A stretch of 8,890 nt of DNA. Origin: Burkholderiales bacterium (GTDB lineage: Bacteria > Pseudomonadota > Gammaproteobacteria > Burkholderiales > Burkholderiaceae_C). The notes beneath the pieces are model-generated. The model was not told the DNA's origin. It made no database searches and saw only the letters and a program-made list of their open reading frames with translations. Both the position numbers and the translations under genes were made by a program. The first letter of the stretch is position 1. Each line of letters begins with the position of its first letter. The DNA is taken from assembly GCA_005786815.1 (NCBI GenBank), contig SYDB01000130.1, forward strand, positions 1 through 8,890. The letters run 5' to 3'. This document shows positions 1 through 6,505 of the stretch, one piece after another.

Positions 1-1216
1 CCGTAACTTCTTTGCCACGTTGTACTGCTTCGCGTAACAATTCCATCAATTCAGAATCGGCGCCAGTGCGGTAGATGGTTTGCTTAATCGCCAACACATG
101 TTTGTCGCGCACGGCTTCACGCAGAAAAGCCAATACGCCATCAAAACTTTCATAGGGCTGGTGGATCAACACATCGCCAGATTGAAGCTGCTCAAAAATA
201 GACGTGTTGACTTTGAATTGCTTAGGAAAACTTGGGTGATAAGGAGGAAACAGCCATTTAGGTCTATCGATCAAATCAATCAATTGGTTCAATCGAACCA
301 AGTTCACAGGGCCGTGCACGCGGTAAAGCGCAGTCAGGGGTAATTCAAATTGATGCAATAAAAAGTCTGACAAATATTGGGAGCAACCTTCAGATACTTC
401 TAGTCGAATCGCCTGACCAAAATTGCGATGGACTAAGCCATGGCGCAAAGCGGTACGCAGATTTTTGACGTCTTCTTCGTCCACCGCTAAGTCAGAATGG
501 CGCGTCACTCTGAATTGCGAAAATTCGCCCACTACACGGCCAGGAAAAAGTTCTTCTAAATGCGCACGTATCACGCTAGAAATAGACACGAACAACAAGC
601 GTTTACCAGAAATTTTTTCAGGCAACTGGATGACCCGAGGCAGACTACGTGGCACTTTAACAATCGCGATTTCGTTGTCGCGGCCAAAAGCGTCTTTGCC
701 AGACAAGCGCACGATGAAGTTCAAAGATTTATTGGCAATTTGTGGAAATGGATGCGAAGGGTCCAAGCCCACAGGCAGAAGCAATGGCCGCGCCTCACGC
801 TCGAAATAATTTTTAACCCAATGTCGCTGGTCGGCGTTACGCTCGTTGTGCGACAAAATCCGCACCCCTGCTTTGGCAAATGCAGGCATGAGCGAATCGT
901 TATACAAAGCATATTGCTCGTGCACCAGTTCATGGGCTGCCTGACTTAAAGATGCCTGGGATTGCGCATCAATTTCACTTAAGGCAGCTTTGGGCTTAGC
1001 AAGACTTGTGTAGAGCGCGGCACGTACTTCAAAAAACTCATCCAAGTTTGAAGACACTATACACATATAGCGCAATCGCTCTAATAAAGGCACATCTGTT
1101 CGCTTAGCCCAGTCAAGCACGCGCGCATTGAATGCGAGCAGGCTTAAGTCTCTGTCTAGCCAATGTGGAGACGCGTGCGATTTATGCTTTTCTAGGGCAG
1201 GGGGATGTATGTGCAT
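1..1216 (-). CDS. ppk1: Polyphosphate kinase 1, N-terminal 405 codons (runs off left edge)
   Basis: PPK1 reversibly transfers the gamma phosphate of ATP to long-chain polyphosphate, usually at the inner membrane. The minus strand translates without a stop from ATG at 1216 to the window edge. Near the N-terminus it has the family's opening (LDRDLSLLAFNARVL, from about residue 20), then SSNLDEFFEVR (about residues 55-65). The head domain contains HPFPQIANKSLNF and ends near WLFPPYHPSFP. The first part of catalytic domain C1 carries AIKQTIYRTG, which by motif matches the E. coli segment whose arginine binds metal and phosphate. The catalytic histidines lie beyond the edge; E. coli PPK1 is 688 residues, so roughly 280 are missing. 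The start is fixed because an in-frame TAA lies just upstream. No strong ribosome site precedes it. It is divergent from plsC across a region with a Pho-box-like array. Confidence 0.96.
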   Translation of the reverse strand, partial: MHIHPPALEKHKSHASPHWLDRDLSLLAFNARVLDWAKRTDVPLLERLRYMCIVSSNLDEFFEVRAALYTSLAKPKAALSEIDAQSQASLSQAAHELVHEQYALYNDSLMPAFAKAGVRILSHNERNADQRHWVKNYFEREARPLLLPVGLDPSHPFPQIANKSLNFIVRLSGKDAFGRDNEIAIVKVPRSLPRVIQLPEKISGKRLLFVSISSVIRAHLEELFPGRVVGEFSQFRVTRHSDLAVDEEDVKNLRTALRHGLVHRNFGQAIRLEVSEGCSQYLSDFLLHQFELPLTALYRVHGPVNLVRLNQLIDLIDRPKWLFPPYHPSFPKQFKVNTSIFEQLQSGDVLIHQPYESFDGVLAFLREAVRDKHVLAIKQTIYRTGADSELMELLREAVQRGKEVT

Positions 1217-1247
1217 GCTTTAGATTTTTATCATGTCATTTTAGTTT

Positions 1248-1253
1248 TTTATA
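1248..1253 (-). promoter_or_regulatory. Candidate -10 element for ppk1
   Basis: On the minus strand TATAAA lies 31 bases upstream of the ppk1 start codon and matches the sigma-70 -10 consensus at five of six positions. The position 17 bases further upstream (TGATGA) is a poor -35, which would fit an activator-dependent promoter. The nearest Pho-like unit ends 22 bases away, further than the usual PhoB geometry, so PhoB control from this orientation is uncertain. Confidence 0.4.
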
Positions 1254-1275
1254 CTGATGCGAACGGCAAATCATC

Positions 1276-1304
1276 ATTTCATTAATCTGTCACATAACAT
1301 TCAT
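1276..1304 (+). promoter_or_regulatory. Pho-box-like array, three 7-base units at 11-base spacing
   Basis: Three units sit exactly 11 bases apart: ATTTCAT (1276-1282), CTGTCAC (1287-1293) and CATTCAT (1298-1304). They are separated by AT-only spacers TAAT and ATAA and followed by AAAA. The PhoB consensus is CTGTCAT repeated with a 4-base AT-rich spacer; the units match it at 5, 6 and 5 of 7 positions. TACCAT at 1315-1320 follows the last unit after 10 bases, the usual distance to a -10 in PhoB-activated promoters, so the array best fits rightward transcription toward plsC. It lies 60-88 bases upstream of ppk1 on the other side and could also act there. The repeat pattern is seen directly; PhoB binding is inferred. 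Confidence 0.5.
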
Positions 1305-1314
1305 AAAAAAACTT

Positions 1315-1320
1315 TACCAT
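1315..1320 (+). promoter_or_regulatory. Candidate -10 element (TACCAT) of a rightward promoter
   Basis: TACCAT matches TATAAT at four of six positions and follows the last Pho-like unit by 10 bases. There is no good -35 hexamer, as expected if PhoB replaces it. Transcription from here would give plsC a leader of roughly 125 bases that includes the direct repeats at 1324-1373. Confidence 0.3.
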
Positions 1321-1323
1321 GAC

Positions 1324-1373
1324 CTTTCAAGAAGCAGAAATAGCACTATTGCTCTTTCAAGGAGCATAAATAG
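1324..1373 (+). repeat. Imperfect 20-base direct repeat in the plsC leader
   Basis: Copies at 1324-1343 and 1354-1373 are identical at 18 of 20 positions (differences at 1332/1362 and 1337/1367), with 10 unrelated bases between them, giving a 30-base period. Each begins CTTTCAAG and ends AAATAG. The second copy can also fold: TGCTC at 1350-1354 pairs with GAGCA at 1362-1366 around a short loop; the first copy cannot. The pair may be tandem protein-binding sites on one helix face (30 bases is close to three turns) or a local duplication. Function is unknown. Confidence 0.7.
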
Positions 1374-1452
1374 TATTTGTCAGGTTCATACTATGCGTTG
1401 CTACTGGAGCGTTCCTACCCACTGAATTTCTGGGTGTCTGGTTATTTAAATA

Positions 1453-2187
1453 GTGTTCATCATCTACTTGCGTCTTCTCTATGCTTTTATAAAAGCATTC
1501 TGGATTTTGTTTGTTCAATTTCCTCATTTAGACCGGACAGCGCAAAGTCGGGCCATTCAAAAATGGTCGGCTGATACCTTGCAACTATTGGGTGTTTCTG
1601 TGGAAGTCATTGGCTTTCTTGATACCAGCAAGCCTAACCCCTCTCGCTTGTTAGTAGCCAACCATATTTCGTGGTTAGACCCGTTAGTAATTCAAACTTT
1701 GCAGCACAGTATTTTTGTTGCCAAACAAGAAGTCAGCCAATGGCCTGTCGTTGGGCATATTGCCAAAGGTTGCGATGTTGTGTTTGTCAACCGAGGCTCA
1801 CCCAGCTCTGCGCGCAAGATGGTGCAAAGCATGACGGCCGCTTTACAAAGAAACATGTGCATCGCTGGATTCCCAGAGGGCACGAGCACAGAAGGCCACC
1901 AAGTGGGTCTCTTCCATTCCAATTTGTTTGAAGTGGCGGTCGCGAATGCATGCGAAGTTGTCGCACTGAGTTTGCGATACAAAGACCCAGAAACCCAAGC
2001 CATGCGCCTAGAACCCGCATTTGTCGGCGATATTGGATTTTTACAGTCTCTACACCGTGTGATTTGCGCACCACCGATGGTGGTGCAAATCGTGGTTTCC
2101 GAACCTATTGCTTCGCGGGGTCATACACGGCGCACATTAGCGCAATTGGCGCAATCTAAAGTCGAGACGCAACTCCAAGCGCTTTGA
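1453..2187 (+). CDS. plsC: 1-acyl-sn-glycerol-3-phosphate acyltransferase (PlsC family)
   Basis: This family transfers an acyl chain from acyl-ACP or acyl-CoA to lysophosphatidic acid at the inner membrane, making phosphatidic acid for phospholipid synthesis. The 244-residue product has a hydrophobic N-terminal anchor (residues 1-21) and the acyltransferase motifs in order: the HX4D pair H71 and D76 in NHISWLDP, FVNRG (111-115), and FPEGT (140-144). The start is inferred as GTG at 1453, because an in-frame TAA lies six bases upstream and no in-frame ATG occurs before motif I. No clear ribosome site is visible there, so TTG at 1468 is an alternative. It is divergent from ppk1 and its stop is three bases from that of sixA, with no terminator hairpin between. 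A related acyltransferase, such as an ornithine-lipid OlsA type, cannot be excluded from sequence alone. Confidence 0.9.
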   Translation: MFIIYLRLLYAFIKAFWILFVQFPHLDRTAQSRAIQKWSADTLQLLGVSVEVIGFLDTSKPNPSRLLVANHISWLDPLVIQTLQHSIFVAKQEVSQWPVVGHIAKGCDVVFVNRGSPSSARKMVQSMTAALQRNMCIAGFPEGTSTEGHQVGLFHSNLFEVAVANACEVVALSLRYKDPETQAMRLEPAFVGDIGFLQSLHRVICAPPMVVQIVVSEPIASRGHTRRTLAQLAQSKVETQLQAL

Positions 2188-2190
2188 TGG

Positions 2191-2667
2191 TTAGAGGAAG
2201 TCTGGGTTGATCACATTCAACAACAAAATTTCGGAATACTCCTCCCGCAAGCGGGAACGCAACCACCACACTGAGCCCTTACGAATGGCGCAACTGTTTT
2301 TTTCCATACCCAACAGCTTTGACGCGATTTCACCTAGATAAGGCTGGTGACCCACTATCAGAACAGGGCCTTTGCCTTGTGGGCCTTTGTCTTGATCCCA
2401 CTTGATCAATGCCAGCACTTCGTCTGCACTACTGTCTGGAACCAATTCATCGCGTAACTTGTATTTGCGATTCAACGCTTTGGCAGTTTGTTCTGTTCTT
2501 CTTGCAGGACTCACCAAAATTCGAACTCCTTCTGGTAGGTGACGGTCTAGCCAAGCCGCCATTCGCAACGCTTGCTTTTCGCCCTTCACAGTGAGTTGGC
2601 GTGATAAGTCGTCCTCGCCTTCTGAAGCGAATTCTGCATCTGCATGGCGCCATAAGATTAAATCCAT
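2191..2667 (-). CDS. sixA: Phosphohistidine phosphatase SixA
   Basis: SixA is a small cytoplasmic member of the histidine phosphatase (phosphoglycerate-mutase-like) fold that removes phosphate from phosphohistidine. In E. coli its targets are the HPt domain of the ArcB kinase and, by later work, the nitrogen-related PTS protein NPr. The product has 158 residues, close to the 161 of E. coli SixA. It shows the catalytic RHADAE motif with nucleophile H8, the SPARRTEQTA segment with the conserved arginine R56, and VGHQPYLGE with the second histidine H107. A good ribosome site (AAGGG at 2677-2673) lies five bases from the ATG. It follows dctQM by 30 bases and is probably co-transcribed with the TRAP genes. 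Its target in this organism cannot be told from the sequence. Confidence 0.93.
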   Translation of the reverse strand: MDLILWRHADAEFASEGEDDLSRQLTVKGEKQALRMAAWLDRHLPEGVRILVSPARRTEQTAKALNRKYKLRDELVPDSSADEVLALIKWDQDKGPQGKGPVLIVGHQPYLGEIASKLLGMEKNSCAIRKGSVWWLRSRLREEYSEILLLNVINPDFL

Positions 2668-2697
2668 GTTGACCCTTTTTGTGTGCTTTGGCGGAAT

Positions 2698-4479
2698 TTA
2701 TAAGTTAGACATGTGACCCAAGTATTGGGGCAAGCCTAACGCAACAATTGGCAACCAGGAAATGATCAAAGTACCCACAAATATAGCCAATAAGGCTGGA
2801 AGCACGGATACAGCCACTTTTTTAATCGACTGCTTAAAGACTGCAGATGCAAAAAATATATTCATTCCAGCGGGGGGGCATAAAAATCCCATCTCCATAT
2901 TGGCTAGAAAAATAATGCCGAAATGCACCGGATCAATACCGTAGCTTATGGCTAATGGCAAAAGCAAAGGCACCAGTACTACGATGGCAGCGTATATCTC
3001 CATCAAAGCGCCAGCAACAAATAAAAACACATTGAGCGCCAACAAAAAAACAAACTTGTTTTGCGTGATCCCTTGCACCCAGTCGATTGCCAAATCTGGA
3101 ATGCCTGCGTCCACCAAATAATTGGTCAATCCCAAGGCCATACCCAAAATCAACATCACACCACCAATGATTTGTGCGCATTGCGATAAGCACTCACCCA
3201 GCAAACGCCAATTGAGTTCTTTATGGGCAACCGATTGTGTGAGCACCGCATAGATTGCCGTCAATGCAGCGCTTTCTGTAGGGGTTGCTAAACCACTCAC
3301 CAAAGAGCCAATCGCGACAAAGGGCGCCAAGAGTTCCCATTTGGCTTGATCAAGCGCATTGCGTATAGAGATGGTGTGCGACGGGTTTGTCGCTTGTTGC
3401 TTACCTACGCGCAAATAACCACCAAACAGTAATAGACAAACCACCATCACCACAGCAGGTACCAAGCCGGCTAGGAACATGGTGTTGATTGGAACCCGCG
3501 CGATGATGGCGTACATGATCAACGGCACTGACGGCGCTAATAGAACACCTAAAGCACTGGCACTTGTCACCAAACTGATACCGCGTTGCTCTGGATAGCC
3601 GGCATTTCTTAGCAAGGGAAGTAGCAAACCGCCCAAAGCCAAAATAGTGACACCACTTCCTCCTGTAAATGCGGTGAAGAAGGAACACAAGACAGTAGCC
3701 GCGATCACCGTACCCAACACACCATGGCCAAAAAATGCCATGAATACAATGCCTAAGCGTTTTGCCGCTTCTGTTTTAGCAAAGACCAGCCCGGCCAAAG
3801 TAAACAAAGGCAATGCTGGTAGCGATGGGTTCACAGTAATTTGGTAATGCGACAGCGCAATCGAAGCCAAGGGCAAGCTCTCGCTCGCAAACAATGCCAA
3901 AGCAAGGCCACCCAAGACAACAAAGATGGGTGCGCCGCATAGCAGGGCAGCCACTAAAACAACAATGCAAGGCCACAAGACAATAGCTTCACCATCGAGC
4001 CAAGCTGCAAGCGCAATCCCAACAAGCGGCCACACCAATGCAAATGCAGCCCTAACCCAATTTTTGTCTTGTCCTCTTGCAGCTAATTTGGCACCCAATA
4101 TGGCAAATCCTAAGGGCATGGTGGCTTGCAACCACCAAACTGGAATGCCATAGGCCAATTCTTTGGGGGTAGCGATTTCACTCCATACAAATTGCCAACT
4201 CGCCCATGTCAGCACACCGCAAATAACGCTCGCTGCAATGTGCGCAAATTGCTCTCCTTGATTGAACAATCGCCCTAAACTGGTCAAGTGTCCGTGGCGC
4301 TCTGCCGCAATAGCACCCCACATAGCCAATACCAGCCCCATGTGTTGCACAAAAAGTGGAGCGTTTTCGATACCTTTGCCCATAAAAGGGCGGACCAAAA
4401 TTTCAATCAGTGGTATGACCGCCATCAACACCAATGCAATGGAGGCAATGGCTTCGTCAAAACGGCCTAGATAGCGCAT
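2698..4479 (-). CDS. dctQM: TRAP transporter fused permease, DctQ-DctM
   Basis: This is the inner-membrane part of a tripartite ATP-independent periplasmic transporter, which imports a solute delivered by its binding protein using an ion gradient, usually sodium. The 593-residue protein is a fusion: residues 1 to about 165 form the small DctQ-like unit, with four hydrophobic segments and the motif AERHGHLTSLGRL (58-70). From about 170 onward is the large DctM unit. DctM landmarks are FTGGSGVTILALGG (271-284), LAPSVPLIMYA (314-324, where the family more often has PPS) and GFLCPPAGMNIF near the C-terminus (531-542). The ATG overlaps the dctP stop as TAATG, with GGGA seven bases upstream, so translation is probably coupled. 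Fused QM proteins are well known, for example SiaQM. Confidence 0.93.
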   Translation of the reverse strand: MRYLGRFDEAIASIALVLMAVIPLIEILVRPFMGKGIENAPLFVQHMGLVLAMWGAIAAERHGHLTSLGRLFNQGEQFAHIAASVICGVLTWASWQFVWSEIATPKELAYGIPVWWLQATMPLGFAILGAKLAARGQDKNWVRAAFALVWPLVGIALAAWLDGEAIVLWPCIVVLVAALLCGAPIFVVLGGLALALFASESLPLASIALSHYQITVNPSLPALPLFTLAGLVFAKTEAAKRLGIVFMAFFGHGVLGTVIAATVLCSFFTAFTGGSGVTILALGGLLLPLLRNAGYPEQRGISLVTSASALGVLLAPSVPLIMYAIIARVPINTMFLAGLVPAVVMVVCLLLFGGYLRVGKQQATNPSHTISIRNALDQAKWELLAPFVAIGSLVSGLATPTESAALTAIYAVLTQSVAHKELNWRLLGECLSQCAQIIGGVMLILGMALGLTNYLVDAGIPDLAIDWVQGITQNKFVFLLALNVFLFVAGALMEIYAAIVVLVPLLLPLAISYGIDPVHFGIIFLANMEMGFLCPPAGMNIFFASAVFKQSIKKVAVSVLPALLAIFVGTLIISWLPIVALGLPQYLGHMSNL

Positions 4480-5492
4480 TATTTTTTCCCGGCTCTATAC
4501 GCTTTGAGATGCTTGAAGACTTCATCAAAGGTCTCTGCAGGGACTAAATTTCCCCGAATACGGGGGTAGAGTTTTTCAGCCAAGTCATTCCACTCACGCA
4601 GCTGTTCAGCGTTCGGTTTGTTAACAGTCAACCCACGTTTCTTCATAGCGTCAACCGCTTCTTCGACTTCTTGCCGCGCTTTATTGCGAATGAGGACACC
4701 TGCTTTTTCTCCAGCTACTTTGAGCGCTTGCTGACCTGCAGGCGTCATATCGTCCCAAGCTTTTTGGGTCACTACAAAAGCACCCACAACAGGCGCCCAA
4801 TTGATCTCCAACATATTGGGCGCTGTATTAAAAACTTGCGTTGCTAAAGCGAAGTAAGGCGTAGAAGGCACTACGTTGATCATGCCGGTTTGAATAGCAG
4901 GCAAGATATCAGCAGTTTCCAAAGGAACAGGTGTGTACCCAAGGCTTTTCATGATCTCCTGTTGCTCTCTTTCACCAGCAAAGGAAAAGAATTTCATTTT
5001 CTTGAAATCGTCAGGGCGAAAAACAGGTTCTTTTGAAAAAAACCGCACCCAACCTGCATCACCCCACGCCAAAACAATAAAGCCTTTGTCTAGGAATTTC
5101 TTTTCCATGGCGGGTCGCATTTTCTCGCGCACGTAATCTACTTCCTCCCAACTCTTGAATAAAAGCGGCATAGATTGCAAGGCACTGATAGAGGGCTCTA
5201 TCTCGTTCAATCCCACAACGGACAACAACGCCCCTTGCAGTTGTCCAATGCGCATACGACGCGCTAACTCAGCCTCCCCACCTTGGCTGCCATCTGGAAA
5301 CACCACATATTTGGCATTACCGCCTTGTGCTGCACGCCATGCTTCACCCACTTCAAGAAGTTGGCGGTGATAGAGCGAATTTTTAGGTGCTAGCGTTCCA
5401 ACACGAAATGGCTTGTCTGCCGCTAAAACGCTATTGCTTGCAAGCAGGCACGCTAATACAAATGTCAAAGTACGAAACATACGTGTCAACAT
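4479..5492 (-). CDS. dctP: TRAP periplasmic substrate-binding protein (DctP/TatP-like)
   Basis: This is the solute receptor that captures a ligand in the periplasm and hands it to the QM permease. The preferred start is ATG at 5492, because AAAGG lies six bases upstream; a TTG six bases further out is in frame but overlaps the gap to that site. The product is 337 residues, normal for the family. It has a Sec signal peptide with a likely cut after VLA (24/25). The DctP fold is recognisable in FPDGSQGGEAELARRMRIGQ, DDFKKMKFF (161-169) and ILPAIQTGMINVVPSTP. Classical receptors have an arginine in a KxR motif where this protein reads KMKFF, and a DG-x-E-N stretch where it reads INVVPSTP. The ligand is therefore probably not a simple carboxylate, as proposed for the Treponema TatP. 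It lies between tatT and dctQM. Confidence 0.9.
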   Translation of the reverse strand: MLTRMFRTLTFVLACLLASNSVLAADKPFRVGTLAPKNSLYHRQLLEVGEAWRAAQGGNAKYVVFPDGSQGGEAELARRMRIGQLQGALLSVVGLNEIEPSISALQSMPLLFKSWEEVDYVREKMRPAMEKKFLDKGFIVLAWGDAGWVRFFSKEPVFRPDDFKKMKFFSFAGEREQQEIMKSLGYTPVPLETADILPAIQTGMINVVPSTPYFALATQVFNTAPNMLEINWAPVVGAFVVTQKAWDDMTPAGQQALKVAGEKAGVLIRNKARQEVEEAVDAMKKRGLTVNKPNAEQLREWNDLAEKLYPRIRGNLVPAETFDEVFKHLKAYRAGKK

Positions 5493-5498
5493 ATCCAA

Positions 5499-5503
5499 CC
5501 TTT
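5499..5503 (-). promoter_or_regulatory. Ribosome binding site of dctP, overlapping the tatT stop
   Basis: AAAGG on the minus strand lies six bases before ATG 5492, and its first two As are the end of the tatT TAA stop codon. This decides the dctP start and suggests that ribosomes finishing tatT help start dctP. Confidence 0.75.
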
Positions 5504-6392
5504 AAAAAAGATCATCCGCCGTTTCAAGTAACCAAGTTGCGCGTTCGCGCATCACTTCATTCTCTAAATTACGATGAGACTGCGCAATTTGAATTGCCTG
5601 ATTTAACCATTGGGTAAAGATCTTTTGGTCTTGCTTTTTAAGCGCAATGCTTTCCGCTTTGGCTACCCAAGGGCCTGCACTTTCGCCTTTGCTCTGCGCA
5701 ATCGCTTGGTCGAAATACTTTTCTGCAAGCGCCATAGAGCCACCAGGACGCGATGCTTCAAAAGTGCCCATCAAACTGGTCAGACCCCCGCGGTTGAAGT
5801 CTGGATCTTTCTTCCACGCCAATGCAGCCAGATTAACTGCCAAAGGCAAATCTGCCACTTTGTCGGGATCGTCCTTGGACAACGATATAAAACCACCCCA
5901 CGAAGCTGCTGCCCAATACGCTAACCCGACTTGGTCTTGCTTCAATCGCGTCAATAGCTGTGGATCATTTCTAATTAATGCTTGCTTAAATCCAGGCATA
6001 GACTTTTCTAATGCACCCATGGCATGTTGGTTCGCTCTTAAATACAAGCGCGCAGCGCGCTCGCGGATGCGTTGCGCCGCTTTGGCGTCTTGAGACTCAA
6101 GCTTTTCTGCATCAAACGCTACAAAGGCATAGGCGTATTGGGTAAAGCCTGCAGCCACCGATTCGGCCAGTTTTAAATTACCCGGAGATTCTTTGAGCAC
6201 GGACTCAGACAACTTCAGATAAAAAGCACTGGCTTCACGCGCCAAAACAATATCGTCTTCGTCTGATTGCCCCTGTGAAGCCAAAGCATTGGCAGCTTTG
6301 TCCATCACGAAAGGCTTAACAGCGCATCCTGCGAGCGCTTGGATAGAAAGCAGCACCACACAGTAATAGGTAAAACGCTGAAATATGAGCAT
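5502..6392 (-). CDS. tatT: TatT-family TPR-like lipoprotein of a TRAP transporter
   Basis: The family was first described as Tp0956 of Treponema pallidum, a trimeric lipoprotein with tetratricopeptide-like helices that partners a TRAP binding protein; its exact role is unsettled. The 296-residue product has a lipoprotein signal with lipobox LAGC, lipidated at C23, followed by A24 rather than aspartate, so outer-membrane sorting is likely. The rest is helix-rich. The stretch from YWAAASWGGFISL through DPDKVADLPLAVNLAALAWKKDPDF to GTFEASRPGG is the family's most recognisable part. It is directly upstream of dctP with coupled translation, as in known TatT-TRAP loci. The ATG has no clear ribosome site, but no better in-frame start exists before the lipobox. 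The family assignment is from recall of its pattern, supported by the neighbours. Confidence 0.85.
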   Translation of the reverse strand: MLIFQRFTYYCVVLLSIQALAGCAVKPFVMDKAANALASQGQSDEDDIVLAREASAFYLKLSESVLKESPGNLKLAESVAAGFTQYAYAFVAFDAEKLESQDAKAAQRIRERAARLYLRANQHAMGALEKSMPGFKQALIRNDPQLLTRLKQDQVGLAYWAAASWGGFISLSKDDPDKVADLPLAVNLAALAWKKDPDFNRGGLTSLMGTFEASRPGGSMALAEKYFDQAIAQSKGESAGPWVAKAESIALKKQDQKIFTQWLNQAIQIAQSHRNLENEVMRERATWLLETADDLF

Positions 6393-6421
6393 TGAATTAT
6401 TGCGTGATAGTTATTTAGTAT
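6392..6421 (+). promoter_or_regulatory. Weak candidate sigma-70 promoter for ppk2
   Basis: TTGAAT (6392-6397) and TAGTAT (6416-6421) match the -35 and -10 hexamers at four of six positions each with an 18-base spacer. It would give a leader of about 85 bases before the preferred ppk2 start. In an AT-rich gap such matches can arise by chance. Confidence 0.25.
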
Positions 6422-6452
6422 TCGACTTTACACATTTTTTATGAATGAATCG

Positions 6453-6476
6453 TGACAAACGTCATGAATTTGCCAT
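6453..6476 (+). promoter_or_regulatory. Inverted repeat and degenerate Pho-like pair before ppk2
   Basis: TGAC (6453-6456) and GTCA (6461-6464) form a perfect short dyad with a 4-base centre; with flanking bases the 10-base arms agree at seven positions. The same stretch reads as two Pho-like units, ACGTCAT (6459-6465) and TTGCCAT (6470-6476), four bases apart, each five of seven to consensus. GATGAT at 6487-6492 follows after 10 bases as a possible -10, but a start there would leave almost no leader before the ribosome site. A regulator-binding site is plausible and its identity is uncertain. Confidence 0.3.
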
Positions 6477-6499
6477 GAAGAAAGCAGATGATTTACAGC

Positions 6500-6505
6500 A
6501 AAGGA
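6500..6505 (+). promoter_or_regulatory. Ribosome binding site deciding the ppk2 start
   Basis: AAAGGA lies eight bases before ATG 6514. In-frame ATGs at 6445 and 6475 have no such site, and the residues they would add do not resemble the family. Confidence 0.75.

Larger units (their letters stand above)
2191..6392 (-). other. Putative four-gene operon tatT-dctP-dctQM-sixA
   Basis: Four minus-strand genes are packed with gaps of 9 bases (tatT to dctP), a one-base overlap (dctP to dctQM, as TAATG) and 30 bases (dctQM to sixA). No terminator-like hairpin with a T-run occurs in any gap. The first three genes are the parts of one transporter. Membership of sixA is inferred only from spacing and orientation. 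No convincing sigma-70 promoter could be picked in the 50 bases upstream of tatT. Confidence 0.7.

Noticed and set aside
423..949. Plus-strand open frames of about 128 codons opposite ppk1
   Set aside because: The minus strand carries continuous, clearly recognisable PPK1 sequence here; these are antisense shadows.
1393..1425. Ten-codon ATG frame that could be a leader peptide for plsC
   Set aside because: Only a poor ribosome site, no regulatory codon run and no terminator/antiterminator pair follows it.
1377..1574. A 65-codon TTG-started open frame overlapping the plsC start, preceded by AAGGAG at 1359-1364
   Set aside because: The spacing from AAGGAG to the TTG is 12 bases, too long, and the frame mostly shadows plsC, whose conserved motifs lie in another frame.
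2872..2878. Run of seven G in dctQM as a possible frameshift or phase-variation site
   Set aside because: The reading frame continues through it as the conserved CPPAGM motif, and the run is too short and isolated to suggest phase variation.
5493..5498. TTG at 5498 as the start of dctP
   Set aside because: It overlaps the spacer of the AAAGG site that fits ATG 5492 better, and adds nothing to the signal peptide.
5647..6093. 148-codon open frame on the plus strand inside tatT
   Set aside because: It is antisense to a well-supported lipoprotein gene, has no family resemblance and no ribosome site.
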